Shown here: positions 36,435 to 46,779 of the stretch, in pieces
How positions within the stretch are numbered: position 1 is the first letter of the stretch
How the letters are laid out: each line of letters begins with the position of its first letter
Source: Phorcus lineatus
Taxonomy: Eukaryota > Mollusca > Gastropoda > Trochida > Trochidae
Reading direction: 5' to 3'
Assembly (NCBI GenBank): GCA_921293015.1
Contig: OV121094.1
Location: 32,858,054-32,922,053 of the forward strand
DNA length: 64,000 nucleotides
Notes under the pieces: model-generated
Databases searched by the model: none
Told to the model about the DNA's origin: nothing
The model's input: the letters and a program-made list of their open reading frames with translations, nothing else
Translations under genes and position numbers: made by a program

Positions 36435-36968
36435 CACAATACATGGAATGTAGTTTCAAAAAGCAATTGAGTTCACCAAAAAAGTTAAAAGTGTCGTGTC
36501 ACTATCGAAATAGATCAACGAAATCTGACACCAATTCTAAAGGAACAGGAAGTACGTCACGTAGGTCAAGGGTCCATTGCATGCAATTTCTCCCTCCGTT
36601 AATACGAGGATACAAATGAAATAGAAGCATTAATTAATTATCACATTTTTATTTCGCAAATTTCTGTTGCTTTGGGAGAAATAATCATAACATCATGTTA
36701 GTCTAGCAAAACAGGTAGAGATGATGATGGATTTTGTCAAAAGAATCTTGCAAAGCTGGATCCTCATTGCAACATTTGATACAGCAGCAAAGCAAAATAA
36801 ATAAGGTAAATAGTGGTAGTCTCCAGGGTTTTCATGTAAATGCAGATGAAAGATTGATGATGATGAAATCCGCATAACTTGTTCTCTATTGATGATGATG
36901 AAGATGGCGACGTAGACGAAGAAGAATGTGAAGAACATGATATTAAGTATGAAAATGAAGCAAAATGA
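36435..36968 (+). pseudogene. Decayed PHYHIP-C-family copy
   Basis: Clear nucleotide similarity to genes F and G in pieces. CAATACATGGAATGTAG matches the start of the large exon. CACTATCGAAATAGATC matches the YRNK motif. TGCAATTTCTCC...AATACGAGGATACA matches the SPYG block. ATTTTGTCAAAAGAATCTT matches the DFCQKNL motif. The central GDP and NLYFADFYC blocks are largely lost, and stops and frame changes abound. An acidic stretch around 36890-36965 (GATGATGATGAAGATGGCGA, then DEEECEEH in translation) may be the remnant of a charged tail. It lies directly upstream of genes F and G and has their orientation, so it is probably a dead tandem copy of that subgroup. Confidence 0.8.
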
Positions 36969-37138
36969 GAAAGAAGAAAACTCAGGAGAGATTTATATAA
37001 ATACTGATAACGTGAACCATATGTAGAATATTACCAAGAAGGTTAAGTATATGTGTATGGTTATAGATATAATACAGGGAACCAAATGGTGAACAAGCTT
37101 TTATTATATACCCATGTAAACCTGAGATAGTAATACAA

Positions 37139-37199
37139 GGGTGCACTACGGAATCCGTCTTCAAATTCCGTATTGCACTCGAGATTCCGTATTGCACCC
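37139..37199. repeat. Short inverted repeat with direct internal copy
   Basis: GGGTGCACTACGGAATC (37139-37155) pairs, with one mismatch, with GATTCCGTATTGCACCC (37183-37199). A third copy of ATTCCGTATTGCAC sits between them, directly repeating the right arm. It may be a terminus of a small mobile element. Confidence 0.6.
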
Positions 37200-37710
37200 C
37201 TGTCGGTTCTACTTTTTCTGAACCTTGGGACTTCCCGGATTTCCCGAAGCAGCTAGTTATAGATATACATTTAGGTCATTGGGATTTCCAGTTTGCGAGA
37301 GTTGCACAAAAGGTCTCATAAAACAAGATTGTCATTTCCAAATTATTTTGATTACAATTATAAACAAATACCATGAACCATGAAACTCAGCAGCGAGTTA
37401 TCCCCAACTTCTCCGACTAAATGACTGCGCGAGCCAATATGATATTAAATCAATTCTGAATTTTCATAAAAATATCTTTCTTTTAATCTATTTGTTGTTA
37501 TTGTAAGATGTGAAAAGTTGGACTTGCTATACTTGACGTTATGCGGAGGAATGTGGCTTTCAGGTCAGCTGCGTTATTAGTTCATCGGCGTACTAATACA
37601 AATGACAAGGTAACCTCAACGCGGAAGTATGTATGGTGTGAAAAAGTGTATCGCTACGCAACCTTTTATTTTTTATAAAACATATTTATTAATTAAGATC
37701 GGGTATATGA
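37200..37710. other. Gene F upstream region
   Basis: Contains GGGACTTCCC (37227-37236), a perfect match to the NF-kappaB consensus GGGRNNYYCC, about 730 nt 5' of the gene F ATG. One match of this kind can occur by chance. Nothing else recognised. Confidence 0.3.
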
Positions 37711-37714
37711 TAAA

Positions 37715-37875
37715 TATAGAACGTCATACTAGTGCATTTTGATGTTTTGTATTGAACTCGAAAATGTCATGGGAGCATAAAAACAAGTCGTTCTTCGAAC
37801 TCGTTGTTTCTCTGCTCCTATGACATCTTCTCGTTCAATACTAAACATCAAAATGCACTAGTATGACGTTCTATA
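37715..37875. repeat. Large hairpin (arms about 75 bp) ending at the gene F promoter
   Basis: TATAGAACGTCATACTAGTG at the left returns as the complement CACTAGTATGACGTTCTATA at 37856-37875. Pairing continues inward with few mismatches to a tiny loop near 37795. Its outer right edge supplies TATATAT at 37872-37878, 89-95 nt before the gene F ATG. MITE-like in form. Confidence 0.85.
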
Positions 37876-37878
37876 TAT
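37872..37878 (+). promoter_or_regulatory. Candidate TATA box of gene F
   Basis: TATATAT starts 95 nt before the gene F ATG. The paralogue G has TATATAA 97 nt before its ATG. The matching spacing supports a promoter role; there is no experimental evidence. Confidence 0.35.
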
Positions 37879-37966
37879 GTATCGACTCTCAAAAGCGAAA
37901 TTAGGATTTCAGCTGAAGATTAATTATAGATCTGACTGATTTGTGTTATCATTTCATTTCAAAATC

Positions 37967-40395
37967 ATGGCCACAGCAAGTTCGTCTGACACAGGTAATT
38001 GTAATATCTAAATAATCATGCATCCATAATTCAAAGATTTTATCAGCATTTCGTATTTAAGGGTTTTCAAACTGATGGTATAGAAATCAAGAGACATACT
38101 CAATGATTTTTACATTTGAAGTCATCTATGTTTTTTAAGAAATTCTTTCAATAGCATATAAGTATTTTATGTCTTGTTATGTAATTAAATAGCTATTAAA
38201 GAATGGGAAAACGTTAGCCAAACGCCAATAATTTTTGAAGGGGAAGTCTAATGCATATTTGTAAGTATGACAAATTTTTATGTGCATAAAAAAAATTTAA
38301 ACTTTCATTCGACAACTGCTTCACCTTCTATACCCCGGTTCGAGAACATCCCCTAATTTTACTGCCGAACGCTTTCATAAAATCAGTGAAGCATGACTCG
38401 CATCGTGCATCAGGCAATAAGAAGGTTTTATCAATGAGTCACATGTTGTACACATTACATTGCCCTATAATTTTTTTTATAATACCACATCCATCCATTT
38501 GGCTTAAGAGACCCTTTAAATCATCCTGAATATGGCTCTGGTACTACGTGTCGATTTTGTCACATAAAATATAAAGTAAAATCCTCTATTCTTAAATCCT
38601 CTTTATCATGAATGCATTTCAGGTTGCATTTGTTTCAGGACATGCCAAACAATACATGGAATGTCTGTTACAGAAAGCAATAAACTTTACAAGTGACCAG
38701 TTTGTTGAAGTGGATTTACTCTATCGAAATAAGCCAAAACAGTATTTCGAACAAGTTAAAAAGAACGGTAATATGATGAAACCACTACGAAAAGACATGG
38801 GAGGAGATCCAAACTCTCCTATAAATGGACGTTTGAAGGGAGTTTTCTTCTGTGTCACTTTGGTCAAAGGTCGATTGCCTGCAATTTCTCCTTATGGTGA
38901 TACCAGGATACATATTCCAATAGAAGCATTGTTTGATGAATCATCAAATCTTTATTTTGCGGATTTCTACTGCTTTGGAGGAAAAATCCATTACATCATT
39001 ATAGTCCTAACAAAAGAAAGAACAGATGCTGATGATTTTTGTCAAAAGAATCTTCCTAAACTTGATCGTAATTGTAACAATTTTTTAAGGAAACATCCAA
39101 ATGAGGAAACAACATTTTACACGACTGCAAAACAAAATATTTTTGTTGAAGTCTTCTACACTGAAAATGTAGATGTTCAGAGTCTATGTTCTATTTATGG
39201 AAGAGAAAAAGTATTTTTCAAGCAAACAAGACTTTTTGGAAAAGGTCACAGCACTCTGGGAGGTAAAAAGAAGAAAAGATTGTGTCAAATATGTAATCTA
39301 TCATCAAATGGTCCAAATGGATTAACATGTATGCATGGCAGATGGGACGTTCGGTATCATCAACAACAACTTGAGGAGGAACATCTCGATTGCCTAGATG
39401 ATGAACAGGCATACGTTGATTATTGGGAACAGCAGCAGCAACAACAGCTTGAAGATGAATATCGTGATTGGCTAGATGAACAACAGCAACAACATCAACT
39501 TGAGGAGGAATACCTTGATCAGCTGAATGATCTACAGGCAGACGATGACTATTTTGATCAGCAGCAGCAACAACAGCTTGAAGATGAATATCGTGATTGG
39601 CTGGATGAAAAACAGCAACAACAACAACAACAACTTGAGGAGGAATACCTTGATCAGCTGAATGATCTACAGGCAGACGATGACTTTTTTGATCAGCAGC
39701 AGCAACAACAGCTTGAAGATGAATGTCGTGATTGGCTAGATGAACAACAGCAACAACAACAACTTGAGGAGGAATACCTTGATCAGCTGAATGATCTACA
39801 GGCAGACGATGACTATTTTGATCAGCAGCAGCAACAACAGCTTGAAGATGAATATCGTGATTGGCTGGATGAACAACAGCAACAACAACAACAACAACTT
39901 GAGGAGGAATACCTTGATCAGCTGAATGATCTACAGGCAGACGATGACTATTTTGATCAGCAGCAGCAACAACAGCTTGAAGATGAATATCGTGATTGGC
40001 TGGATGAACAACAGCAACAACAAACACTTGAGGAGGAATACCTTGATCAGCTGAATGATCAACAGGCAGACGATGATAATTTTGATCAGCAGCAGCAACA
40101 ATATGAAGACGATTGTTTGGATCAACTAAATGATCAACAGGCAGACGATGACTATTGGGATCAGCAGCAGCAACAAGAACTTGAGGAGGAATACCTTGAT
40201 CAGCTGGATGATCAACAGGCAGACGATTATAATTTTGATCAGCAGCAGCAACAACAATATGAAGATGATTGTTTGGATCAACTGATTGATCAACAGGCAG
40301 AAAATGACTATTGGTATCAGCAGCAACAAGAACTTGAGGAGGAATACCTTGATCAGCTGGATGATCAACAGGCAGACGATGAGTATTGGAATTAG
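37967..40395 (+). CDS. Gene F: PHYHIP-C-domain protein with long polyQ/acidic repeat tail
   Basis: Exons 37967-37994 (ATG GCC ACA GCA AGT ... G, donor GTAATT) and 38639-40395 (acceptor TTGTTTCAG), phase 1, 594 residues. A nearer AG at 38621-38622 would break the frame. Domain, about residues 30-230: YRNKPKQYF (38-46), GDPNSPINGRLKGVFF (65-80), SPYGDTRIHIPIEALF (93-108), NLYFADFYC (113-121), DDFC (141-144), VEVFYTE (179-185) and CQICN (225-229). Residues ~247-594 form a repeat tail of LEEEYLDQLNDLQADDDYFD-type units with Q5-Q8 tracts. It should be a highly charged helix or coiled coil prone to self-association. There is no signal peptide or membrane segment. The reading frame is clean. Nearest relative: gene G, 3.3 kb downstream. 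Confidence 0.85.
37995..38638 (+). other. Intron of gene F
   Basis: Phase-1, GT..AG, 644 bp. No other feature recognised inside. Confidence 0.7.
39355..40395 (+). repeat. Coding tandem repeat in gene F (higher-order)
   Basis: Units of about 43 codons are each built from a 26-codon module (LEEEYLDQLNDLQADDDYFD plus glutamines) and a shorter ~17-codon module (LEDEYRDWLDEQQQQQQ). The composite recurs about five times, then gives way to plain 25-26-codon modules (YEDDCLDQLNDQQADD and LEEEYLDQLDDQQADD types, alternating). Gln is coded by mixed CAG/CAA. Units are nearly identical at DNA level, implying recent unequal exchange. Confidence 0.9.
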
Positions 40396-40600
40396 CTGCA
40401 GCAACAACAACAATATGAGGACCATTATTTGGATCAACTGAATGATTAACAAAGCAGCAGCAACAACAATATGAAGACGGTTGTTTGGACCAGCTGAATG
40501 ATGTTCTGTTGCAGTAGCAACAAAACAACTATGAACGGAATATCTTTGATCGGCTAGATAACCAAAAGGCATATAAAAGAACATCTGCCTCTCTTTGAAC
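40396..40600 (+). repeat. Decayed repeat units after the gene F stop
   Basis: After the TAG ending at 40395, recognisable units continue: CAACAACAACAATATGAGGA, then TTGGATCAACTGAATGAT, then GACCAGCTGAATGAT, and GATCGGCTAGATAACC near 40548. They contain stops and indels. The coding array was once longer and lost its last units. Confidence 0.8.
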
Positions 40601-40609
40601 ACATGTTGA

Positions 40610-43540
40610 TACTGTTTGTCCTCTTTTATTATTTACTTGCAGCTCCCTAAAGAGTTCTTCCTCGGAGGAAGTATATATTTTTACTATTGTCTCTTCAGTT
40701 AATTTCATTCAATTATAAAGATGCCTTTAAAATGCCATTAGAAACATTTCAATTTATCAACATTTAAACAGCTTAAAGTTTTGATTTGTGATAAAAAAAA
40801 GGACAAAGACACCGCTAATGACTTTTTAAACTTACTTAAATATACGTAAATAGTATTTTTTTTGCAAAAATAACTTTTTTTTCAATTGTGCTTTCAAGAT
40901 TTTATGTTCTGTAAATTAAAAAAAAAGATAACACTAATTTTGACAAAGGCATGATATATATAATTATATTGCAGTAGTCGAAAAATATACGTTGTGATAT
41001 AAATATGACTTTCTGCATAAATGACAAATGCTGATTTTTAATTCTTTCCTTTGAATTTTATTCATGTAAATTGAAAACACTAGTGTTATGATATAGTATT
41101 TGACTCAAGTCCACAAACAAATGAAAATGACAAGGATGATTTTTTAGTATATGCCATGCCCTTTTCAGATGTTATTTTCATAGCCCGTATCTTTTTACGG
41201 TTTTTATCATATTTAATTCATATTTTTGGGAGCTACTGTTGTTTAGATTATCAAAACATGTCTTAGAAAAAAACCGAAAAAGGTTTGCTACGGAATTATA
41301 TATTAAGTTTATGGTTACACGTTTTTGTGTGCATTCATCTAATGTTTATAAAACATGAATGTTGTTAAACATGTGCATCACGATTCTTTAAGTTTTCTAA
41401 AGAAAATTCTTAACGTTATCGCCACTTTTCTAAAACAATCAAATTACCAAATTCATGGTTATTATCAAAACATCCAGTCTGACACTTGTTTTAAATCTGT
41501 TTACTTTAAATAACAAGGAGAAGTTAACTTAGATGGGTATCTTTATCTTCATCAATATGAAAAATATAAGTTTGGAAAAAACAAATTTGTTATGAATATT
41601 GTTATCTGAAAGCAGCATTATCACATTATATGACTAATTTACTAAAATAGGTTAAAACCATCAATATGTTTATGAATAAGCCCTAAAGTTATATCTTTTT
41701 CATCAAGTGATTCAATCAGTCAATCAATATTACCCTCAAGGGGATTATAAAATTCAATAAGCTTTAAAACATGTGACTGGTAAGAAATCCACTATATAAC
41801 ACTTCTTAACGTAATTATTAAAAAAAGGATAATCCAGGATCAACTGCATTATATTATATTTGAATCGGTTTCAAACTATGCAAACATTTAATAATTCAAA
41901 TGTGCATGCAACAATTATAACATACAACAGTAAAGGTAATGTAGCACGTTTTGTGATATTTAATTCGTTCAAACTTCAAATTTTAGTTTTACAAAATTGT
42001 TTTTATATCAGCAAATACAAAGTTACAAAGTTAATTTACCTTCATTGTTCACTCCAAAAAAGTAACCTGCAGTGTACAACAAATATATGCAAATACTCGT
42101 GACCTAGTTTTTCTTGTTATTCTTAGAACGATTCGAAATTCTCTTCTAAGAATTTTAGATAACTCATTTCTCCGAATTGTAAAGCAAAATTTCCAGGAAA
42201 ACTTTGATAAAATTCTTTAAACTAATTACTCGTAAACTCGTGCACTTCGTTCCCACTTTAATGAGAGGGTTCAATTGTGGTATTTTTGGGGAAATGATAT
42301 TTGAGTTAGAATTCATAAAATACATGTCGTTAACACATGATAATATCGGTAATATTACTGATTTTATAACTAAAGGCCTGAACTAAAAACGACTGTTAGT
42401 ATTTTTGCTAGGAGAAAGCCCGCAACACTATTATTACTAAACATTGCCATGAAACCTGCGAGCATGGGTTTGAATAAGCGACCTGTTGATAGTACTGCGC
42501 TTTATTCAGTGTGGCATTGAACCCAAACCCGTTTGCATATAGAAGAGTTCCTTACTCCTCCTTGCTGGATTCTAATCCCTGACCTGTTGATCCAAAGCCA
42601 GTTGCACTGACCATGCGCTATTTCGCTCCACAGCAATTCATGATATTTGAAAGCCTCTATGGTGAGACAAGGCATTTCTGTTCAGGCTGGTAATAGATTG
42701 TTGTAAATTTGAAATTTTCTGTCAGTACAAATACATCTTTGAATGTCAACATATGCCGGCATAACAGATATTAATCTAAGACATGATTTTTCTATGTTTT
42801 TTAATTAATGACCTAAGATAGCACAATTGACAGCATCCATAGAAAATGTAGCAATTTCATAATTATAAGTTCATTTTCAAGTTTGTTATTTTAGCACAAA
42901 ATTGTAAACTTATGGGATATTAAAACACAACAAACCAATTGTTCTGAGGACATACAATTTTCAGACATTTCAGTTTATTTCGAGTTCAAAATTTGAGAAT
43001 AATTTGTGTTTTAACTTGTTGGGTCTTAATATCGATGTACAGATAATATCCTGTGTGTATCCATGTGTATAATATCCTGAATAGTATTTCAAAACGTGTT
43101 ATGTAAAAGATTGGACTTACACTATTTCAAGATAGATACTTAAAATAGTCTTGTACTACATTAATGATTATATGAAAAACGTTATATATCAATTACCTTG
43201 CATTTCTAAGGTAATGGTACTTTAATGCTTTAGAAACCAAGAATTTAATATCATTACTCTTATTTTTTCAATAGTTGATTAAGAAAAATATTAATATAAA
43301 TGGTTCAACAATTTATAGAACTGCAGTGTACTGATACTCCATACTTGCGATTGCTGGTTAGCGCTGTTAGATTCAGATGGAAAGTTTTTGTATATAGCAA
43401 TGCACAATTTACTGAGTACGAAAATATGATTATTATCTAGCCAATTTATGAACCAATAGCGTGTAATGACAAAGGGAAACATAATAGAGCAATTGGCAGG
43501 GCGCCACAAAACTTATTCTAAGAAGGTTTGTCGTGTAATT
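40610..43540. other. Spacer between genes F and G
   Basis: About 2.9 kb of AT-rich sequence without recognisable genes or repeats. A short direct repeat near 43050-43080 (ATAATATCCTG, GTGTGTATCCATGTGTATAA) is the only structure noted. Confidence 0.5.
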
Positions 43541-43547
43541 AATTTAT

Positions 43548-43554
43548 TATATAA
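43548..43554 (+). promoter_or_regulatory. Candidate TATA box of gene G
   Basis: TATATAA starting 97 nt before the ATG, matching the spacing of the TATA-like element in gene F. Confidence 0.35.
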
Positions 43555-43644
43555 CTACAAGGGAACCATAATCTCCCGGAAATCTATTGATCTACGAGCT
43601 CTACAATCCATATTTGCTTTCAGTAGAAAATATTGATTTCAACC

Positions 43645-45785
43645 ATGGCCGCAGCAAGCTCTCCTTCTGCCAAAGGTAAATAAGAAAAAATTCTCTGTGT
43701 TCTGTTCAGTTCTGAATTTTGATTATGTTTTGATGCTTTATATCAAAATTGTAATTGTTTTTGACCGAGATTTAAACAATATATGTTTGAGCGTTTCAAA
43801 AACAGGACATCCTCATTTTATTGAAATATTGAGACAACCCAAAGTATCTATTATTTCTATTTATTCAAATGATATTATACGAGATGTAAGCAACATATGT
43901 AACGATGAGTATATGTTGGGAATAGGAATGGGGAATATCTAAACATCAGGATCTTCAATACGAAAGAGGTAAACGTGCCAAATATGTCGATCACATGATA
44001 AGTTACAACTCCTTCGGTTTTTTTCCAAAATTTGTGTCATATTTCATATTTGAATTTTTTTCAGAAACTTCTATCAGCCAATACATGGAAAGACTCCTAC
44101 AGAAAGCGAACATCTTTTGTAATATTGGCACTTCAAAAGTGTCTATCCTCTATCGAAATAAACCAAAACAGTATTTTGAACAAGTAGAAAAGAATGGTGA
44201 TATTTTGACACCAACAATGAAGGACAAGGGGGGAGATCCCAGGTCTCCTATTAATGGACGTTTGAAGGGAGTTTTCTTCTGTGTAACTTTGTACAAGGAT
44301 CGATTGCCTGCGATTTCTCCCTATGGAAATACGAGGATACACATTCCAATAGAAGCATTATTTGAAGAATCATCAAATCTATATTTCGCAGATTTTTACT
44401 GCTTTGGAGGCAAAATTCATTATATCATTATAGTCCTTACCAAACAAGGAACAGACGCCGATGATTTTTGTCAAAAGAATCTTCCAAAACTTAACCCCAA
44501 TGAAAACAATTTTTTAAGGCGAAATGCAAATGGGGAACAAACATTTTACACGACTGCAAAACCAAATGTTTTTGTTGAAGTCTTCTACACAGAAAAGGTT
44601 GATATTCAGAGTTTGCTTTCTGTTTACGGGAAAGAGAAAGTTTTTTACAAGCCAACAAAGATATTGGGGCATGGTCACAGCACATTTGGGGGCATAGCCA
44701 AGAACAGATTCTGTAAAGAATGTAACTGCTTATCAAATATTCCATATACCCGAAACAGACTTCCAACATGGCATTCTAAACATCACATAGAAGAAAAATA
44801 TCTGGATCGGTTAGCTGATCAACAGGAAGATGAAAGGAATTTGGATCAGCACTATCAACAACAACGCAAAGAAGAACATCTGGATCGGTTAGCTGATCTT
44901 CAGGAAGAGGAAAGGAATTTGGATCAGCACTATCAACAACAACGTGAAGAAGAACATCTGGATCGGTTAGCTGATCTTCAGGAAGAGGAAAGGAATTTGG
45001 ATCAGCACTATCAACAAAAACGTGAAGAAGAACATCTGGATAGGTTAGCTGATCTTCAGGAAGAGGAAAGGAATTTAGATCGGCATTATCAACAACAACA
45101 TGAAGAAGAACATCTGGATCGGTTAGCTGATCTTCAGGAAGAGGAAAGGAATTTGGATCGGCACTATCAACAACAACGAGAAGAAGAACATCTGGATCGG
45201 TTAGCTGATCTTCAGGAAGAGGAAAGGAATTTAGATTGGCACTATCAACAACAACATGAAGAAGAATATCTTGATCGGTTAGCTGATCTTCAGGAAGAGG
45301 AAAGGAATTTGGATCAGCACTATCAACAACAACATGAAGAAGAATATCTTGATCGGTTAGCTGATCTTCAGGAAGAGGAAAGGAATTTGGATCGGCACTA
45401 TCAACAACAACGTGAAGAAGAATATCTGGATCGGTTAGCTGATCTTCAGGAAGAGGAAAGGAATTTGGATCAGCACTATCAACAACAACATGAAGAAGAA
45501 TATCTGGATCGGTTAGGTGATCTTCAGGAAGAGGAAAGGAATTTGGATCGGCACTATCAACAACAACATGAAGAAGAATATCTGGATCGGTTAGCTGATC
45601 TTCAGGAAGAGGAAAGGAATTTAGATCGGCACTTTCAACAACAACGTGAAGAAGAATATCTGAATCGGTTAGCTGATCTTCAGGAAGATGAAAGGAATTT
45701 GGATCGGCACTATCAACAACAACGTGAAGAAGAATATCTGGATCGGTTAGCTGATCTTCAGGAAGATGAACGAGATTTTATTTGA
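43645..45785 (+). CDS. Gene G: PHYHIP-C-domain protein with 13 copies of a 26-residue repeat
   Basis: Exons 43645-43675 (ATG GCC GCA GCA AGC ... G, donor GTAAAT) and 44065-45785 (acceptor TTTTTTTCAG), phase 1, 583 residues. The frame upstream of the acceptor is open but lies in the intron. Domain, about residues 32-232: YRNKPKQYF, GDPRSPINGRLKGVFF, SPYGNTRIHIPIEALF, NLYFADFYC, DDFC, VEVFYTE, GHGHSTFGG and CKECN. From about residue 250 to the end there are 13 units of HYQQQREEEYLDRLADLQEE plus ERNLD[QR]. The units are strongly charged, with Leu at i, i+3, i+6 spacing, so a long stable helix or coiled coil is expected. There is no membrane segment. The MA[TA]ASS first exon and domain are close to gene F; the tail diverged in the unit interior (Q/D-rich in F, R/E-rich in G). 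Confidence 0.85.
43676..44064 (+). other. Intron of gene G
   Basis: Phase-1, GT..AG, 389 bp, with a strong T-run before the acceptor. Confidence 0.7.
44781..45782 (+). repeat. 78-bp coding tandem repeat of gene G
   Basis: Thirteen units of 78 bp (26 codons), the first and last slightly short. Most neighbouring units differ at only a few positions, chiefly H/R at unit residue 6, H/Y at residue 10 and Q/R/W at the unit end. The interior units look recently homogenised, and the edge units (first, and last two with EDER) are the most diverged, as unequal crossing-over predicts. Confidence 0.95.
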
Positions 45786-45925
45786 CTGATTTAATTGATA
45801 CAAACGTCAAGAAGTATGGATAGATTTGCTAATTGAAATGCTGATGATGATCATTTTGATCAGCATTATCAATAACAACGTGATAGAGGAAGAGATGGAT
45901 TGGCTTGCTGATTGACAGACAGGTT
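45786..45925 (+). repeat. Decayed repeat units after the gene G stop
   Basis: Recognisable but broken unit pieces follow the TGA: ATGGATAGATTTGCTAATTG, GATCATTTTGATCAGCATTA and GATGGATTGGCTTGCTGATT. As with gene F, the array once reached further 3'. Confidence 0.75.
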
Positions 45926-45929
45926 CTGC

Positions 45930-46770
45930 TTAATGGTAAACTATTGAATAGTTTAAATAAGCATGTGATAGTGTCATCGCTCTTTCTTGGTAAAATACAG
46001 TCTGTATGTTCATATTCCTTAAATGAGGTATCTTTTTGAGAAAAAATTCTACCAAACATAAATATGGTACTTTTCAGCAAAGTTATGTGTTTAAAAGTTT
46101 CCTTAAATTGGTTCAAATATTTAATTTTTTTAAATATATTAATCTTGTATTGTAAATTGTCACTTCTGGTTTGAATTATTTATAGGTTAATTACATTTAA
46201 AGCCAAACTTGATGTGTATAATGTAAATAAGCTTTTACCATTTAATTTAGATTCAAATGTGTGCAACTGTTGCAGAAATGTACCTTCCAAAATATTTTAA
46301 CTACAAATGATTTTTCAAGATATATAAAAAGTCAATATTAAAATTTGAAATTTCAATGAAGTGTTCTATTCAAAAGATTGAACCTGAAGCCGAAACGGTT
46401 CCTCTAAAATGACATAACTCTAATTTTACTTGAAAGGAATATAAATTCTGAAAGATATTTGTGTGTGTATAACTTCAATCTTTCAAATGAGCTTATTCTA
46501 CATTATATATGTATTCAAATTACACCTTGGATTCGAAACATTGTTCCATGCAAACTATGAATGATCACAATCTGCACATTGTTCGAACAATCTATGTATT
46601 CTTTTCATTGCTAATTTGTTTAAACAACAGATTGTGTTATCTGAAAAATCGGGGAATAATAATAATGATATGTTAACTTTGTTAGTGAGTGAATAATACC
46701 TTGACTATTATGTTCAATTCAATGAGTGTAGAGATCGATCACCAGATTCTGAAAAGCTTTATAACGTTTC
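45930..46770. other. Intergenic, nothing recognised
   Basis: AT-rich 3' flank of gene G, no gene recognised. Confidence 0.5.
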
Positions 46771-46779
46771 ATGTTGATT

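Noticed and set aside
39218-40528. 436-codon open frame on the minus strand across the gene F tail
   Set aside because: It is the complement of a CAG/CAA- and GAT-rich repeat that happens to lack antisense stops. The translation is a low-complexity mirror of the repeat, and the plus-strand frame has the domain and splice sites.
43995-44064. Upstream ATG extending the gene G large exon (signal-peptide-like MISYNSFGFFPKFVSYFIF)
   Set aside because: The stretch is the T-rich polypyrimidine tract of the intron; hydrophobicity is a by-product. The acceptor and the matching first exon explain the start better.
44781-45782. CRISPR-like direct repeats
   Set aside because: Regular 78-bp units have no unique spacers and are in-frame coding in a spliced eukaryotic gene.
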